From Phalacrocorax aristotelis (lineage: Eukaryota > Chordata > Aves > Suliformes > Phalacrocoracidae), in assembly GCF_949628215.1 (NCBI RefSeq), contig NC_134310.1, positions 10,987,401 to 11,051,400 on the forward strand: a stretch of 64,000 nt of DNA, read 5' to 3'. Of this stretch, positions 35,840 to 46,554 are shown in pieces. Each line of letters opens with the position of its first letter. The stretch's first letter is position 1. Below the pieces are notes generated by a model. That model did not search any database. It saw nothing but the letters and a program-made list of their open reading frames with translations, and was not told the DNA's origin. Both the position numbers and the translations under genes were made by a program.

Positions 35840-37288
35840 GGCACCAAACGTGGGGCACGAAAGGTTTGAGATAACGACAGATTTGATTGGAATGTGCTAG
35901 GTGGAATTTATAGCGGTTATTGTTGTTTAGCTATTAATTGTCAGGCTTCTGTGCTTGCTATGGGGCTTGCCTGACTTCCTGTATATATGTACTGTATGCC
36001 TTAAAATCTAGTGCTCATTAGTGGCGCTTTTTGCTTTTGCTGCTTGCTCTACTGCTGTACTGCTTATCACCTTACCCTGCCGTGCCTGGGAACATTCTGA
36101 TAACGGCAATGGCCAGGCGCCTGGGCTGGCAGATGGCCAGGGCTCTGCTGCTGTTTCTGTGCTGCTGTACTGGACCGGCTGGAACTCCAGTGTGAACTCA
36201 AGTCAAAGGGACTGTGACCTGTGGATGAGTCCATGTGGGAGCAGGACACCCCGAAGCATCTTTGGCTGTGTATAAGCCCATGCCAGAGCAGGTATAGCTC
36301 GAAGCATCTGTGGCCTTGGTTATGTCTGTGCCACAGCAGGTATACCTCCGAGGCAATTGTGGCCCAAGGATAAATCCATCTTGGAGAAGGTATACCTCAA
36401 AGTGTCCGTGGCTGTAGATATGTCCGTGCTGCAGCAGGTACACCTTGAAGCATCAGTGGCTGTGCATGAGGTCATGCCGGAGCTCCTCAAAGTGCATGGC
36501 CATGGATAAGCCCACAACAGAGCAGGCTTACTTCTGGAGGGACTGCAGCCATGGGGCAAAGCCATGTTGGAGCAGGCTTACTTCTGGAGGGACTGCAGCC
36601 ATGGGCAAGGCCGTGTTGGAGCAGGCTTACTTCTGGAGGGACTGCAGCTGTGGGTAAGGCCATGCTGGAGCAGGTATAGCTCTGAAACCATTGAGGCCCA
36701 TGTGGAAGGCCACGCTGGAACAGGTGCACCTCAAAGCGACTGTGACTCTGGATAAGTCTGTGCTGCAGCAGGAGTACCCCTGGTGAGACTGTGGCTCATG
36801 TATAAGGCTCCACTTGGAGCAGGTACAACCCTCAAGGACTACAGTCTGTGGATAAATCCAAGCCAGAGCAGGCACAAGGGGAGGTGTTCATTACAGTGTT
36901 AAACCTGATGGTCTGGTCCAAACGGACCAGGGGTGGAGATTGCAATGGAAATACCTTTAAATTGTTGTAACCTGTGATTTGAGTTGCATGTTATAGGAAT
37001 TACTACAGCAGGAACCACCTGAACCAATGGAGGACAACCCTTTCAAGGAGCCGTGTGAGTGCAGCAGTGACCCGACCTGAGCTGGCTTTGGTGCCCAGTA
37101 ACTCCACGAAACACACCACCTCTCCTGTCCTGCGTGACCACAAGAACAGATAGAGCCCAAAGCCGTGGACTAAATGATATCTGTGTATTTTATCAAAGGA
37201 TGGGAAGGGGGGTGGAGGTTAATGAGGTGGTATTGGATAGTGTGGAACCTGAGCATGATGTAAATGGTATGGAATAAGGGGTGGATAC
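35840..37288 (+). mobile_element. Short ERV internal region (right arm)
   Basis: Mirror of 1667-3115: primer site (35840-35856), leader, 49-bp minisatellite (about 36195-36875) and purine-rich pre-LTR tract (about 37190-37215). A leader ATG at 36109 opens a short signal-peptide-like ORF (LLLFLCCCTG), ending at a TGA near 36194. No gag or pol. Confidence 0.72.
36195..36875 (+). repeat. 49-bp minisatellite (right arm)
   Basis: Mirror of 2080-2760; the units share GGAGCAGG and CTGCAGCCATGG elements. Confidence 0.8.
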
Positions 37289-37866
37289 TGTCCTGGTTTC
37301 AGCTGGGGTAGAGTTAAATTTCTTCGTAGTAGCTAGTATGGGGCTATGTTTGGGATTTTTGCTGGAAACAGCGGTGATAATGCAGAGGTGTTTTAGTTGT
37401 TGCTAAGTAGCACTTACACCGGTCAAGGACTTTTTCGGCTCCCCATGCTCTGCCGGGTGCACAAGAAGCTGGGAGGGGACACAGCCAGGACAGCTGACCC
37501 AAACTGACCAACAGGATATTCCATACCATATGACATCATGCTCAGTATAAAAAGCTGGGGGAAGAAGGAGGAAGGCGGGGACGTTTGGAGTGACGGTGTT
37601 TGTCTTCCCCAGCAACCGTTACGCATGATGGAGCCCTGCTTTCCTGGAGATGGCTGAACACCTGCCTGCGGATGGGAAGTAGTGAATGAATTCCTTGTTT
37701 TGCTTTGCTTCCGCGCGAAGCTTTTGCTTTACCTATTAAACTGTCTTTATCTCAACCGATGAGTTGCCTCACTTTTACTCTTCCGATTCTCTCCCCCGTC
37801 CCACCAGGGGGCAGTGAGCGAGCGGCTGCGTGGTGCTTGGTTGCTGACTGGGGCTAAACCACGACA
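37289..37866 (+). mobile_element. LTR family A, 3' LTR (right arm)
   Basis: Mirror of 1089-1666, with TG/CA ends. AGTATAAAAAGCTGGG is the TATA region and CTATTAAACTGTC the poly(A) region. Confidence 0.88.
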
Positions 37867-38527
37867 ACATTACATTTAATATAATTTAAATGTAAAAGTT
37901 TAAATAAGACCAATAGGACACTTCTGTTAAATGGAACTTAGAGAAAACCATTATCAATTTAAAATAGGCCATATTCTTGAACTCTAGCTATCACATCCCA
38001 AGTTAACATCCCAACATTCACAGACCCTATATCTTACCACGGAACAATATTTAATATACCATATATTTGGTCACATACTAAATCTTAGGTAGCTTACACA
38101 CCATTATGCAATATAACTATATCGGTGTTAAATTTTATTTATTCAGAGGTCTTTGCAACAAGCAAAAATAATTCAACTGTTGCCAGTGAACTTCTGTTAA
38201 AATAAAATGTGTTAAAACGTTTGTTCGTGAAAGAAGACAAATGTATGCCTACTAGTAATCCGGGCCATGTCAGTTAGTTGAGCAGCAGGAGGAAAAAAAA
38301 TGTTTCTTCTAAGGAGAAGAACGAGGTAAAAGGGAAACCTTTTTCTAAACCTAATGAAAAATAATAAATTGATGTTTTTCAGATAACTGGAAACTAGTTC
38401 TAACCAGTTACTTAGGAAAGGTTGGAAAAGTAAACACAAACAGTCAAAAAAAGTATGCTAATGATATTGTCTTTGAAATAAAGATAAATGTAATGGAACA
38501 ATCTGTACCAGAAATAAAATAATAAAA
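37867..38527. other. AT-rich non-repeat DNA within right arm
   Basis: Mirror of 428-1088; no gene or transposon recognised. Confidence 0.7.
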
Positions 38528-38746
38528 ACTTAAATCTGTTTTCACAGAGGCACCCAAAACTTTGCTGATTGGCTCAGCTTTGGTCTGTGGTGGGTCCGTT
38601 GCCAAGCTGGCTAGAACTGGCTATGTTCAGCACAGGGCAGTCCTTTACGTCTTCTCACAGAAGCCACCCCTGCAGCCCCCCTCCCCTAAACCCTTGCCAC
38701 TTACAACCAATACAGGTGAACAGTGCCACTGAAGCAAAACCAGCCA
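38528..38746 (-). mobile_element. LTR family D fragment (right arm)
   Basis: Mirror of 209-427. On the minus strand it carries AGCCAATCAGCAAAGTTTTG. Confidence 0.7.
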
Positions 38747-39109
38747 CTTCCTGGGAAGCAGGGCTTCAGTATGCATAGCAGTTGCTCCGGAAGAAAAATG
38801 TCGTAAATAATGAATGCCCTCCCTTCCTCCTCCTTTCTCTTAGCTTTTGTTGCTGAGCGGACATTACATGGCATGGAATATCCCTTTGGTCAGCTTGGGT
38901 CAGCTGTCCCGGCTATATCCCCTCCCAGGATCTTGCCCACCCCCAGCCTACTGTTGAGTTGGGCGAAATGTTGGAGAGAGAACCTTGATGCTGTGGGAAC
39001 ACTGCTCAGCAGTAGCCAAAACACCAACACCTTTCTAGCTACGGATACGACTAGCACAGCACTATGAGGGCTGCTATGGGGAAAGTTAACTCCGTCCCAG
39101 CCAGACCCA
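38747..39109 (-). mobile_element. LTR family C, 5' portion, spanning the arm end
   Basis: Minus-strand LTR starting TGGGTCTGGCTGGG at 39109, matching 47692 onward. It is uninterrupted across 38954/38955, which shows that the mirror copy is cut only by the window edge. 3'-truncated at the family D junction. Confidence 0.78.
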
Positions 39110-39840
39110 ATGCAAACAGCTGGGAGAGAGGAGTGAGAACATGAGAGAAACCACTATGCAGACCCCAAGGTCAGTGATGAAGGAGGGGGAGGAGGTACCC
39201 CAGGCACCAGAGCAGACATTCCCCTGCAGCTATTGGTGAAGACCATGGTGAAGCAGGTTGTCCTCCTGCAGCCCATGGAGGTCCATGGTGGAGCAGATAG
39301 CCACGCTGCAGCCTGTGGAGGAGCCCACATTGGAGCAGGTTCCTGGCAGGAACTGCGGCCCGTGAGGAACTCATGCTGGAGCAGGCTGTTCCTGGTGGAA
39401 TGTACCCCATGGAAAGAATCCATGCTGGAGCAGTTCTTGGAGAACTGCAGCCCATAGGAAGGACCCATGCTGGAGCAGGGGAGCAGTGTGAGGAGGGAGG
39501 AGTGGAAGGGATGAAGTGTTATGAACTGACTGCAATCCCCATCCCCCCTGCACTTCTCAGTGGGGGAGGAGGTAGAAGAGTTGGGAGTGAAGTTGAGCCT
39601 GGGAAGAAAGCAAGGGGGGGACAGGTGTGTTTAGTTTTTTTATTTCTCACTATCTTATTCTGTTATTAAATGGCAATAAATTAAATTCATCTTCCCCAAG
39701 TCACATCTGTTTTTCCCATGATGATATTTGGTGAGTGATCTCCCTGTCCTTATATTGACCCATGAGCTTTTTCATCATATTTTCTCCCCCTGTCCTATTG
39801 AGGTGGGCACCTGGTGGCCAGCCAAGGTCAACCCACCACC
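39110..39840 (+). mobile_element. LTR family D-related with GGAGCAG units
   Basis: Contains at least four 46-50 bp units around CATGCTGGAGCAGG (39240-39480), GGCAATAAATTAAATTCATC (poly(A) region, near 39672) and an end reading GTCAACCCACCAC. Same family as 46850-47402. It abuts the CT-rich tract directly. Confidence 0.65.
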
Positions 39841-40672
39841 TCTCTATACTCTCTGTCCTCTCACTCCTCTCTTATCTCCCATCTCTTGTGTCTCTCATCT
39901 TTTTCTTGTCTCTCATGTGTCTCTTCTCTCTTACATCTCTGTCTCACCTGTCTCATCTGTACCTTCTCTCTCTTCTCTCTCCTCTCTATCTTCTCTCCTT
40001 TTTCTCCTCTCTGGCTCTGTCACAGTCCCTCGTCTCTCTCTCCCATCTCTCAGTGTCTCTCTTCCCTCTTCCCTCTCATGGTTCTCTCACATCACATGAG
40101 TATCTTGTCACTCACCTCCCATCTCTCTCATTCCTCTCATCCCTCTTGCAGCTCTCGTTCCGCTCTCCTCTTTCTCTCATATTTCTCATCCAATCTTTCA
40201 AAGCTCTCATCTGTCCCATCTCTGTCTCTCTCCCTCCCTCTCTCCTCTCTCATCTTTCCCCTGTTGTCTCTCACAGCTCTCATTTTTCTCATGCTTCTAC
40301 CCCAGCTATTCTGTCTCTCTACTATCTCGCTCCCCTCTCTCATGCCTCTTTCGCATCTCAGTGTCTTTCATTCATCTTGTCTCTCATGCCTGTCTTGCCT
40401 CTCATTCATGTCTTGTCCCTCTCATCACTCTCATCTTTCTCCCCCCCTTGTCCTTCTCACCTCTTATGTCTCCCTCGTGTCTCATCTATCTTGTCGCTTG
40501 TCCCTCTCTTTCCTCTCCTCTCCTGGCTGTCTTGCATCCCGTTGCCCTGTCTCTCTGTCTGTCTGGTCTCACATGTCTCTCGATTCGCTCCCATCTCTCA
40601 TTGCTTTACTGTCTCTTTTCCCTCTCTCATTCCTCTCATCACTCAGCTTTATCTCACCTCTATTATTTCACA
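39841..40672. repeat. CT-rich low-complexity tract, part 1
   Basis: Almost pure C/T on the plus strand (irregular TCTC, CCTC, TCATC words). The purine strand is the RFX3 sense strand. Long S/L-rich ORFs here are artefacts of this composition. Confidence 0.92.
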
Positions 40673-41140
40673 ATCAGAATCAGAGAATCACAGAATGGTT
40701 GAATTTGGAAGGGACCTCTGGAGGTCTCCTTGTCCAAGCCCCCTGCTCAGTCAGGGCCACCTAGAGACAGTCGCCCAGGACAATGTCCAGATGGCTTTTG
40801 AACATCTCCAAGGAGGGAACCTCCTGTGTTTCAGCTTGTGCCCATTGTCTCTGGGCACCACTGAAAAGAACCGGGCTCCATCTTTGCACCCTCCCTTCAG
40901 GTATTTATATACATTGATGAGACACACCCCCCCCCCCCATGGGTCTTCTCTTCCCTAGGCTAAACAGTCCCAGCTCTCTCAGCCTTTCCTCATAGGAGAG
41001 ATGCTCCAGTCCCTTAATCATCTTCATAGCCCTTCGCTGGAGTCTCTCCAGTATGCCCATGTCACCTTCCTTGACCTGCTGGCAGTACTTTGCCTTATGT
41101 AGACCAGGATACATTCTTTGCAGCAAGGGCACATTGCCGG
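40673..41140 (-). mobile_element. CR1 LINE 3' fragment inside CT tract
   Basis: Minus-strand CR1 with 3' end at about 40673 (CACAGAATGGTTGAATTTGG). Encodes part of the ORF2 C-terminal region ([20 protein letters not shown]). It splits one CT-rich tract in two. Confidence 0.85.
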
Positions 41141-43075
41141 TTCTCGTCCCTTTCTCGTCTCTCTCATCTTTCTTTTCTGTACAGCCCCACCTCCCCTTCC
41201 CCCTCTCCCCCCTGTCTCTTGTCCCTCTCCTGTTTCTCATCTCTCATCTTATACCTGTCTCATCTGTACCATCTCTCTCACCTCTCTCCCTGCCTTGTCT
41301 CTCCCCCTTCCTCTCTTCACCTGTACTTCTCCCCTTCCTGCTCACTTCTCTCACCATGACCTCTCTCCCCTGAGCCTCCCCCATCACCTCTCTCCTCCCC
41401 ATCGCCCCTGCCCCCGCTGGCCTCACGCCCTCTCACCTTCTCTCTCTCACTCGCTCCCTCACCTGCTCCCGCTTTTGCTTTCTCACACTCTTTTTCTTTC
41501 TCTGTCTTTTGGTGTCTCTCTTTCCCCCTAACTCTTTTATTGTCCCCTCTCACTTTCCACATGTCTCTCTACCTCCTTTCACTTCTTTCCTCCCCCTCCT
41601 AACCCCTCCTCCCCCACCTCATTTCCCTTCCTCCCTCGATCTTTCTCTCTCCCTTGCTTTTTCTCACCCTCACTTTGTCTCCCAGTGTATCTTGATCTCC
41701 TATCTATCTATCTATCTTGGACTCTCTCTCTGTCTCAGACTCTCCCTCTCCCCCTCCCTCTCTAGTCGTCTCTGTCTTGGCCTCCCCTGGCCTCTTTCAG
41801 ATTTTTGCTCTCTCGGCACCCCACAATCTCTCTTTTGGTCACTTTCTCTGCAGTGTCACTTTCTCTCTCAGTGTCAGTCTCTCCCTCAGTCTCTCCGGGT
41901 CTCTCCCTCTCCCACACGAAGTCTTACTCTCAGTCTCTCTCCCCTTCTTACCTTGCCCTCTGGCTCTTACTGTGTCTCTCTCACTCTCTTGCGATCTCTA
42001 TCCCCTCCATCTCCCACATGTTCCCCTGTCTCCCCCTGCCCTGTCACATGCTCCCTCTCCCCACACTTGCTCTCGCTCTCCCCACCCTGCTCGCCCCCTC
42101 CCCTGATCTCTTGCCCCATTTCTCTCAGACTCCCTCGACCTACCTCTCACTCTCTTTCTTCACATCTCTCTTTCTCAGTCTCTCTCCCACTCTTGATCTC
42201 AGTCTGTCTCGGCGTCTGCCCCCCTCCCCCAATCTCCCTGTCCCTCTGCCTTTCTCTCCATTGGTACATCTCTCTCAGCGTCCCTTGGTCTACCCCACCG
42301 AGAGACCGAGGGTCTCTCTATTGTTCCCTCTCTCAGAGCATCCCTTGTTCAGCCTCTCCCTCTCTCACTTTCTCTCTCCCCATCTTGCTCTCTTGGGGTC
42401 ATTCTCCCTGTCTCTCTCAATTTCTCTCTCTCATTCTCATTCTCAGGATCTGCTCCCCCCCATGTTCTCTCTCACATGCTCTTGGTCTCTCTCACACTGT
42501 CCCTCTAAGTGTCGCCTGGTCTGTCTATGGTCTGTCTAGGTGCCCCCCCCCAATCTCATGTCTTTCTCCTCTCTCTCCATCTCCATCTCTCTGTCCCTCT
42601 GTCTCTCATTCATTCATTCATTCATTCATTCATTCTCCTCCCTTTCCTTCTCCTGGTTTCAGACTCTCTCTCCCCAAATCTCTTCCCTCCCCTCCCCCAA
42701 CTCTCTCCCTCTCTCTGACTCTTTCTCGTCTGCATCCATCTGACATTCTTAGTCTCCCTTTCACAAGCTCTCCCATTCTCCTACCCTCTCTCACTCACTG
42801 TCTTGGCACCCGCCTCTCTCCCTCTGCCCCCTGCCCTTGGTCTCTCTCCATCTTGGGCTCTGCATCTCTATTTCTCTCGATCACTCTCTCAGTCTCTGTG
42901 TGTGCACGGCTCTCTTTCAGCCCCACCCTCCCCGCCCTTTCTCTTCCCCTCCCCCTCAGACTTGGACACCCTGCCTCCCTGTTGCAATCACACTTCTCAG
43001 TCTCCCTCTGTCTTGGTCTTAGCCCCCGCTCCCTCTCTGTGCTACCCCACCTAGCTCTCTCCCCACCATCTCTGT
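41141..43075. repeat. CT-rich low-complexity tract, part 2
   Basis: 1.9 kb, C/T-dominated on the plus strand, with (TCTA)n at 41700-41720 and (ATTC)n at 42605-42637. Continues the composition of 39841-40672. Confidence 0.92.
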
Positions 43076-43528
43076 ACTAGAGATATAGTATCTGTACTAG
43101 AAATATGTAGAAAACAGAAATAGAAATCTGTACTAGAAATAGTGCTGTATGATCAATATTTTTTATGGAAGAACAGAAGCTATGCTACTATCCAATATTT
43201 CATCTTCAGGCATTGTTCATGCTGTTCATTATAAGAACACATGTACTCTACATTTCCATCTGCATTAAATAAAAATTGGCAGAATGCATGGTCTGAAAGA
43301 TAAGAAACCTTCAGAGAAAATGGAAATAGATAATGGATCGGAGGTTTTGTTTTCCTTATGGCCAAAGTGAAGCTGGAAAGTTTCAGCTGAATCACTGCAT
43401 ATATAAAAATCAACAAACTGTTCCCACTTTGCTTTCTTGATGGAATAATAAGAAATAACAATCAAAATTAAAAATTTGGGGGGAAATAACAATTTTTTAA
43501 AAGTCTGTTTTTTAAAGCCACGGTTTAC

Positions 43529-43678
43529 CTGTACATTGGCAAAATCAACACGGTTGAGATCACTGAGCATCTGGTTGATCTGAGAAGTGTTCTGAAGCAC
43601 AGCCCGAGCTGCCTGAGCCAGGTGATTAAGAGATGTGTATCTTCTCAAAGTCTGGGCAAAGGCACTTACAGCGGCAAC
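43529..43678 (-). CDS. RFX3: RFX3 internal exon (VAAVSAF...FANVQ), last before inversion break
   Basis: This 150-nt minus-strand exon encodes exactly 50 codons, from VAAVSAFAQTLRRY to LNRVDFANVQ. It begins and ends in phase 0, with acceptor AG at 43679-43680 and donor CAG|GTAAAC. It belongs to the most conserved part of the RFX dimerisation region. In a normal gene the next exon (EQASWVCQC...) would lie at lower coordinates on the same strand. Here that exon is at 9897-10105 on the plus strand, beyond an inverted-repeat arm. The coding sequence and splice sites are intact, so nothing suggests an old pseudogene. Confidence 0.95.
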
Positions 43679-43996
43679 CTATGAAGAAAGCCATATATCT
43701 TAACACATTGTACTTATCAACAGGTCTTCTGTTAAATCTATTTTAATTTTAAAATTGCTGTACTAATTGATGAGCTCTAAGGTATTGCAATTCACATACA
43801 ATGGAACAAATGCAGGTTTTCGTATTAATTTTTTTTTTTGCAAAAAAAGTTATTTCCAATCCAATGTTTCAAGTTTGAAGTTCAACCTAAATATGAGATT
43901 TAGCATAGAAGTTAAAATGCTGCTACTTTTACATCTTAAATAGCATCTAGTGTACAATTGCGTAAAGTGAAGAAAATGGCAGTAAACTTTGTTTAC
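43679..43996 (-). other. Short RFX3 intron
   Basis: 318 bp between the exons 43997-44094 and 43529-43678; no insertion. A T-rich tract on the plus strand near 43830 and the splice sites are all that is visible. Confidence 0.85.
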
Positions 43997-44094
43997 CTTG
44001 GTTTGTATCATTCTCTGTGGAATATTGTTCATGGCACTGGAAAGCCAACCTTCAAGGCTTTTTGCAAAATTGCGAATGGCTTGGGTCAAGGCAC
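43997..44094 (-). CDS. RFX3: RFX3 internal exon (ALTQ...IQTK)
   Basis: This 98-nt minus-strand exon has acceptor TTTAG|GT (AG at 44095-44096) and donor CAAG|GTAAAC. Two bases complete a serine, then 32 codons run from ALTQAIRNFAKSLEGWL to IPQRMIQTK and end in phase 0. The match to the RFX3 extended dimerisation region is strong and the frame is open. Intron DNA upstream is interrupted by a solo LTR starting only 115 bp from the exon (44209-44807, antisense to the gene). The next exon in gene order is 43529-43678. Substitutions from mammalian RFX3 look conservative (from memory). Confidence 0.95.
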
Positions 44095-44208
44095 CTAAAC
44101 ATTAAAGAATACAAATAAAATTAAAAAGATAGCAAGGTGCCTCTCTTGAAACCTTTTGCATCCTCAGTATTTAAATATTCCACACTCAGCTCTGCTGCAT
44201 TTATTGGC

Positions 44209-44807
44209 TGTGCTGGTTTTGGCTGAGATAGAGTTAATTTTCTTCATAGTACCTAGTATGGGGCTATATTTTGGATTTGTGATGAAAACACTGTTGATGG
44301 TAACACAGAGATGTTTTAGTTACTGTTGAGCAGTGCTTACACAGAGTCAAGGCCTTTTCTGCCTCTTACACCACCCCACAAGTGAGTAGTCTGGGTGTGC
44401 ACAAGAAGTTGGGAGGGGACACAGCTGGGGCAGCTGAATCCGACTGACCAAAGGGTTATTCCACACCATATGACATCATGTTCAGTATATAAAGGTGGGG
44501 AAGAAGAAGGAAAGGGGGGGACATTCAGAGTTTTGTCTTTCCAAGTAACCATTACACATGATGGAGCCCTGCTTTCCTGGAGATGGCCCTAAACACCTGC
44601 CTGCTGACGGGAAGTGGTGAATTAATTTCTTGCCTTGCTTTGCTTGCGTGGGCTGCTTTTGCTTTACCAATTAAACTGTCATTCTCTCAACCCACAAGTT
44701 TTCTTACTTTTACCCTTCCGATTCTTTCCCCCATCCCACCGGGGGGGGGGGGGAGTGAAAGAGCAGCTGTGTGGGGCTTAGTTGTCAGCTGGGGATAAAC
44801 CACAATA
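44209..44807 (+). mobile_element. Solo LTR related to family A, close to RFX3 exon
   Basis: 599 bp, starting TGTGCTGGTTTTGGC and ending ACCACAATA. AGTATATAAAGG at 44484-44495 is the TATA region and AATTAAACTGTC lies near 44670. Flanks TTGGC and CTGGC form a 5-bp target duplication with one mismatch. It is antisense to RFX3 and 115 bp upstream of the exon at 43997-44094. Confidence 0.85.
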
Positions 44808-44849
44808 CTGGCTCAGAGGCTTATCCAGTCTATGTTCAGATGCCTCCCA

Positions 44850-45142
44850 ATAAAAGAAGGATGTTGATAAACTGCAGTAAGTTCAGTTGAGGGACACGGA
44901 CATAATCAGGGGGCTGGAGCACATACCTTATGAGGAGAGACTGAAGGAACTAGGTTTCTTCAGCCTGGAATAGAGAAAGTTTAGAGGGGACCTAATAGCA
45001 GTCTTTCAATAACTACAAGGCAGCAAGAAGATGGAGTCAGACTCTTCACAATGATGCATGGCAGGAAGGTGATAGACACCGAGCATAAACTAAAAAGAGA
45101 GGTCCTGACTTGATAGGAAAATTTGTTTCACCTTGAGGACAC
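44850..45142 (+). mobile_element. CR1 fragment, plus strand
   Basis: CR1 ORF2 C-terminal sequence ([17 protein letters not shown]-type) with the 3' end missing; abuts an oppositely oriented CR1. Confidence 0.7.
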
Positions 45143-45745
45143 TTAAGCAGTGCCAATTCACAGCCCTTCATTGGACTCTCTCCAGTATGTCCATGTCTGT
45201 CTTGTACTGGGGAGCCCAGAACTGGACACAGGACTCCAGGTACGCAGTACTCAACTGGTGCTGAATAAAGGGGAAGGATCACTACCTGGACCTACAATAC
45301 TTTGCCTAATGCAGCCCAGGATACCATTGGCCTCCTTTGCAGCATGGGCACACTGCTGGTTCATGTTCAACTTGGTGCCCACCAGGACCCGCAGGCCCTG
45401 TTCTGCAAAGCTGCTTTCCAGCTGGCTGTGTCGTGTGTCCATGTGTGTCCCGGCATGTACCAGTACATGGGGTTGTTTCTCCCCAGGGGCAGGACTTGGT
45501 ACTTCCCCTTGTTGAACTGCATGAGGTTCCTGTCAGTCCATTTCTCCATCGTGTCGCCATCCCTCTGGATGGCAGCACGACCCTGTGATGTATCAGCTAC
45601 TCTTCCCAGTTTTGTGTTATCAGCCAACTTGCTGAGGGTACGCTCTGCCCCATCATTCAGATCACTAATGAAGATGTTGAACAGTGTTGGACCCAATATT
45701 GACCCCTGGGGTACACTGCTATTTACTGGCCTCCAACTAGACTTT
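45143..45745 (-). mobile_element. CR1 fragment, minus strand, RT C-terminal part
   Basis: Minus-strand ORF2 segment with [26 protein letters not shown] (the FADD box altered to LADN) and [13 protein letters not shown]. Both ends truncated. Confidence 0.8.
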
Positions 45746-46430
45746 GTGCCACTATGACCATGGGATCCTCTTTGAGGATGGAGGACTACTAGGGAGAGAC
45801 AGGATCCACATGACCAAGTGGGGCACAAACAGCTTTGCCGACAGGCTGGCCAACCTGGTAAGGAGAGCTTTATGCTACGAATGGTGGGGAAGGGATGACC
45901 AGCAGTCAAGTGAGGAAGTCATAGACTGGATGGGCAAGCAAAGGATGTGGGGTAAACAGGAGGGACCTCATAATCAACAAAACCAGGTTGAAAGTGGACC
46001 ACTTCAAGCATACCTCTCCTACGAGGACAGGCTGAGAGAGTTGGGGTTGTTCAGCCTGGAGAAGAGAAGGCTGCGGGGAGACCTTATTGCGGCCTTTCAG
46101 TACTTAAAGGGGGCTTATAAGAGAGATGGGGACAGGCATTTTAATAGGGCCTGTAGCAATAGGACAAAGGGTAATGGTTTTAAACTAAAAGAGGGTAGAT
46201 TTAGACTGAATATAAGGAAAAAATTGTTTACAGTGAGGGTGGTGAAACACTGGAACAGGTTGCCAGAGAGGTTGTGGCGGCCCTATCCCTAGAAACATTC
46301 AAGGTCAGGTTGGACGGGGCTCTGAGCAACCTGATCTAGTTGAAGATGTCCCTGCTCACTGCAGGGGGGGTTGGACTAGACGACCTCTAAAGGTCCCTTC
46401 CAACCCAAACCATTCTATGATTCTATGATA
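45746..46430 (+). mobile_element. Internally deleted CR1 joining ORF1 esterase end to ORF2 end
   Basis: The plus-strand ORF 45744-46292 starts in the ORF1 esterase C-terminus ([20 protein letters not shown]) and passes in frame near 46005 into the ORF2 C-terminus ([27 protein letters not shown]). The 3' end at about 46430 has the CR1 ATTCTATG repeat. The whole endonuclease and RT are deleted. Probably a deletion derivative; coding potential is fortuitous or unproven. Confidence 0.75.
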
Positions 46431-46554
46431 CGCACATAACTAAGGAAGTGTCAGGAGATCAGCATTTTGGGAAAGCTTTCATGCCCTTTTGGGGAAATTG
46501 GTATGACTGGGTGCCTCTCTGAAGTGCCTGCACACAACATGGGGAAAACCAGAA

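Larger units (their letters stand above)
34240..38954 (-). repeat. Right arm of near-identical inverted repeat
   Basis: Reverse-complement copy of 1-4715. In plus orientation it reads: truncated pol, LTR (35341-35839), leader and minisatellite, LTR (37289-37866), AT-rich DNA, LTR fragments. Its inner end at 34240 abuts unrelated AT-rich sequence. Its outer end runs on without a break into the remaining 5' part of an LTR (38955-39109). It separates the minus-strand RFX3 exons from the plus-strand ones. Confidence 0.96.

Noticed and set aside
1-38954. Two independent insertions of the same ERV in opposite orientation
   Set aside because: The arms share non-ERV DNA and the same chain of truncated LTR junctions, which independent insertions would not.
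39762-40958. 398- and 316-codon overlapping plus-strand ORFs
   Set aside because: Same low-complexity artefact, running into an antisense CR1.
40361-41531. S/L-rich short ORFs suggesting a membrane protein
   Set aside because: Hydrophobic look comes from CTC/TCT codons only.
41509-43080. 523-codon plus-strand ORF
   Set aside because: Entirely made of CT-rich low-complexity DNA giving S/L/P-rich translation in all plus frames; no domain, and stops are rare simply because the tract lacks A and G.
43265-43648. Minus-strand ORF extending past the exon into 43265
   Set aside because: Read-through of the true exon (43529-43678) beyond its GTAAAC donor; the extension is intron.
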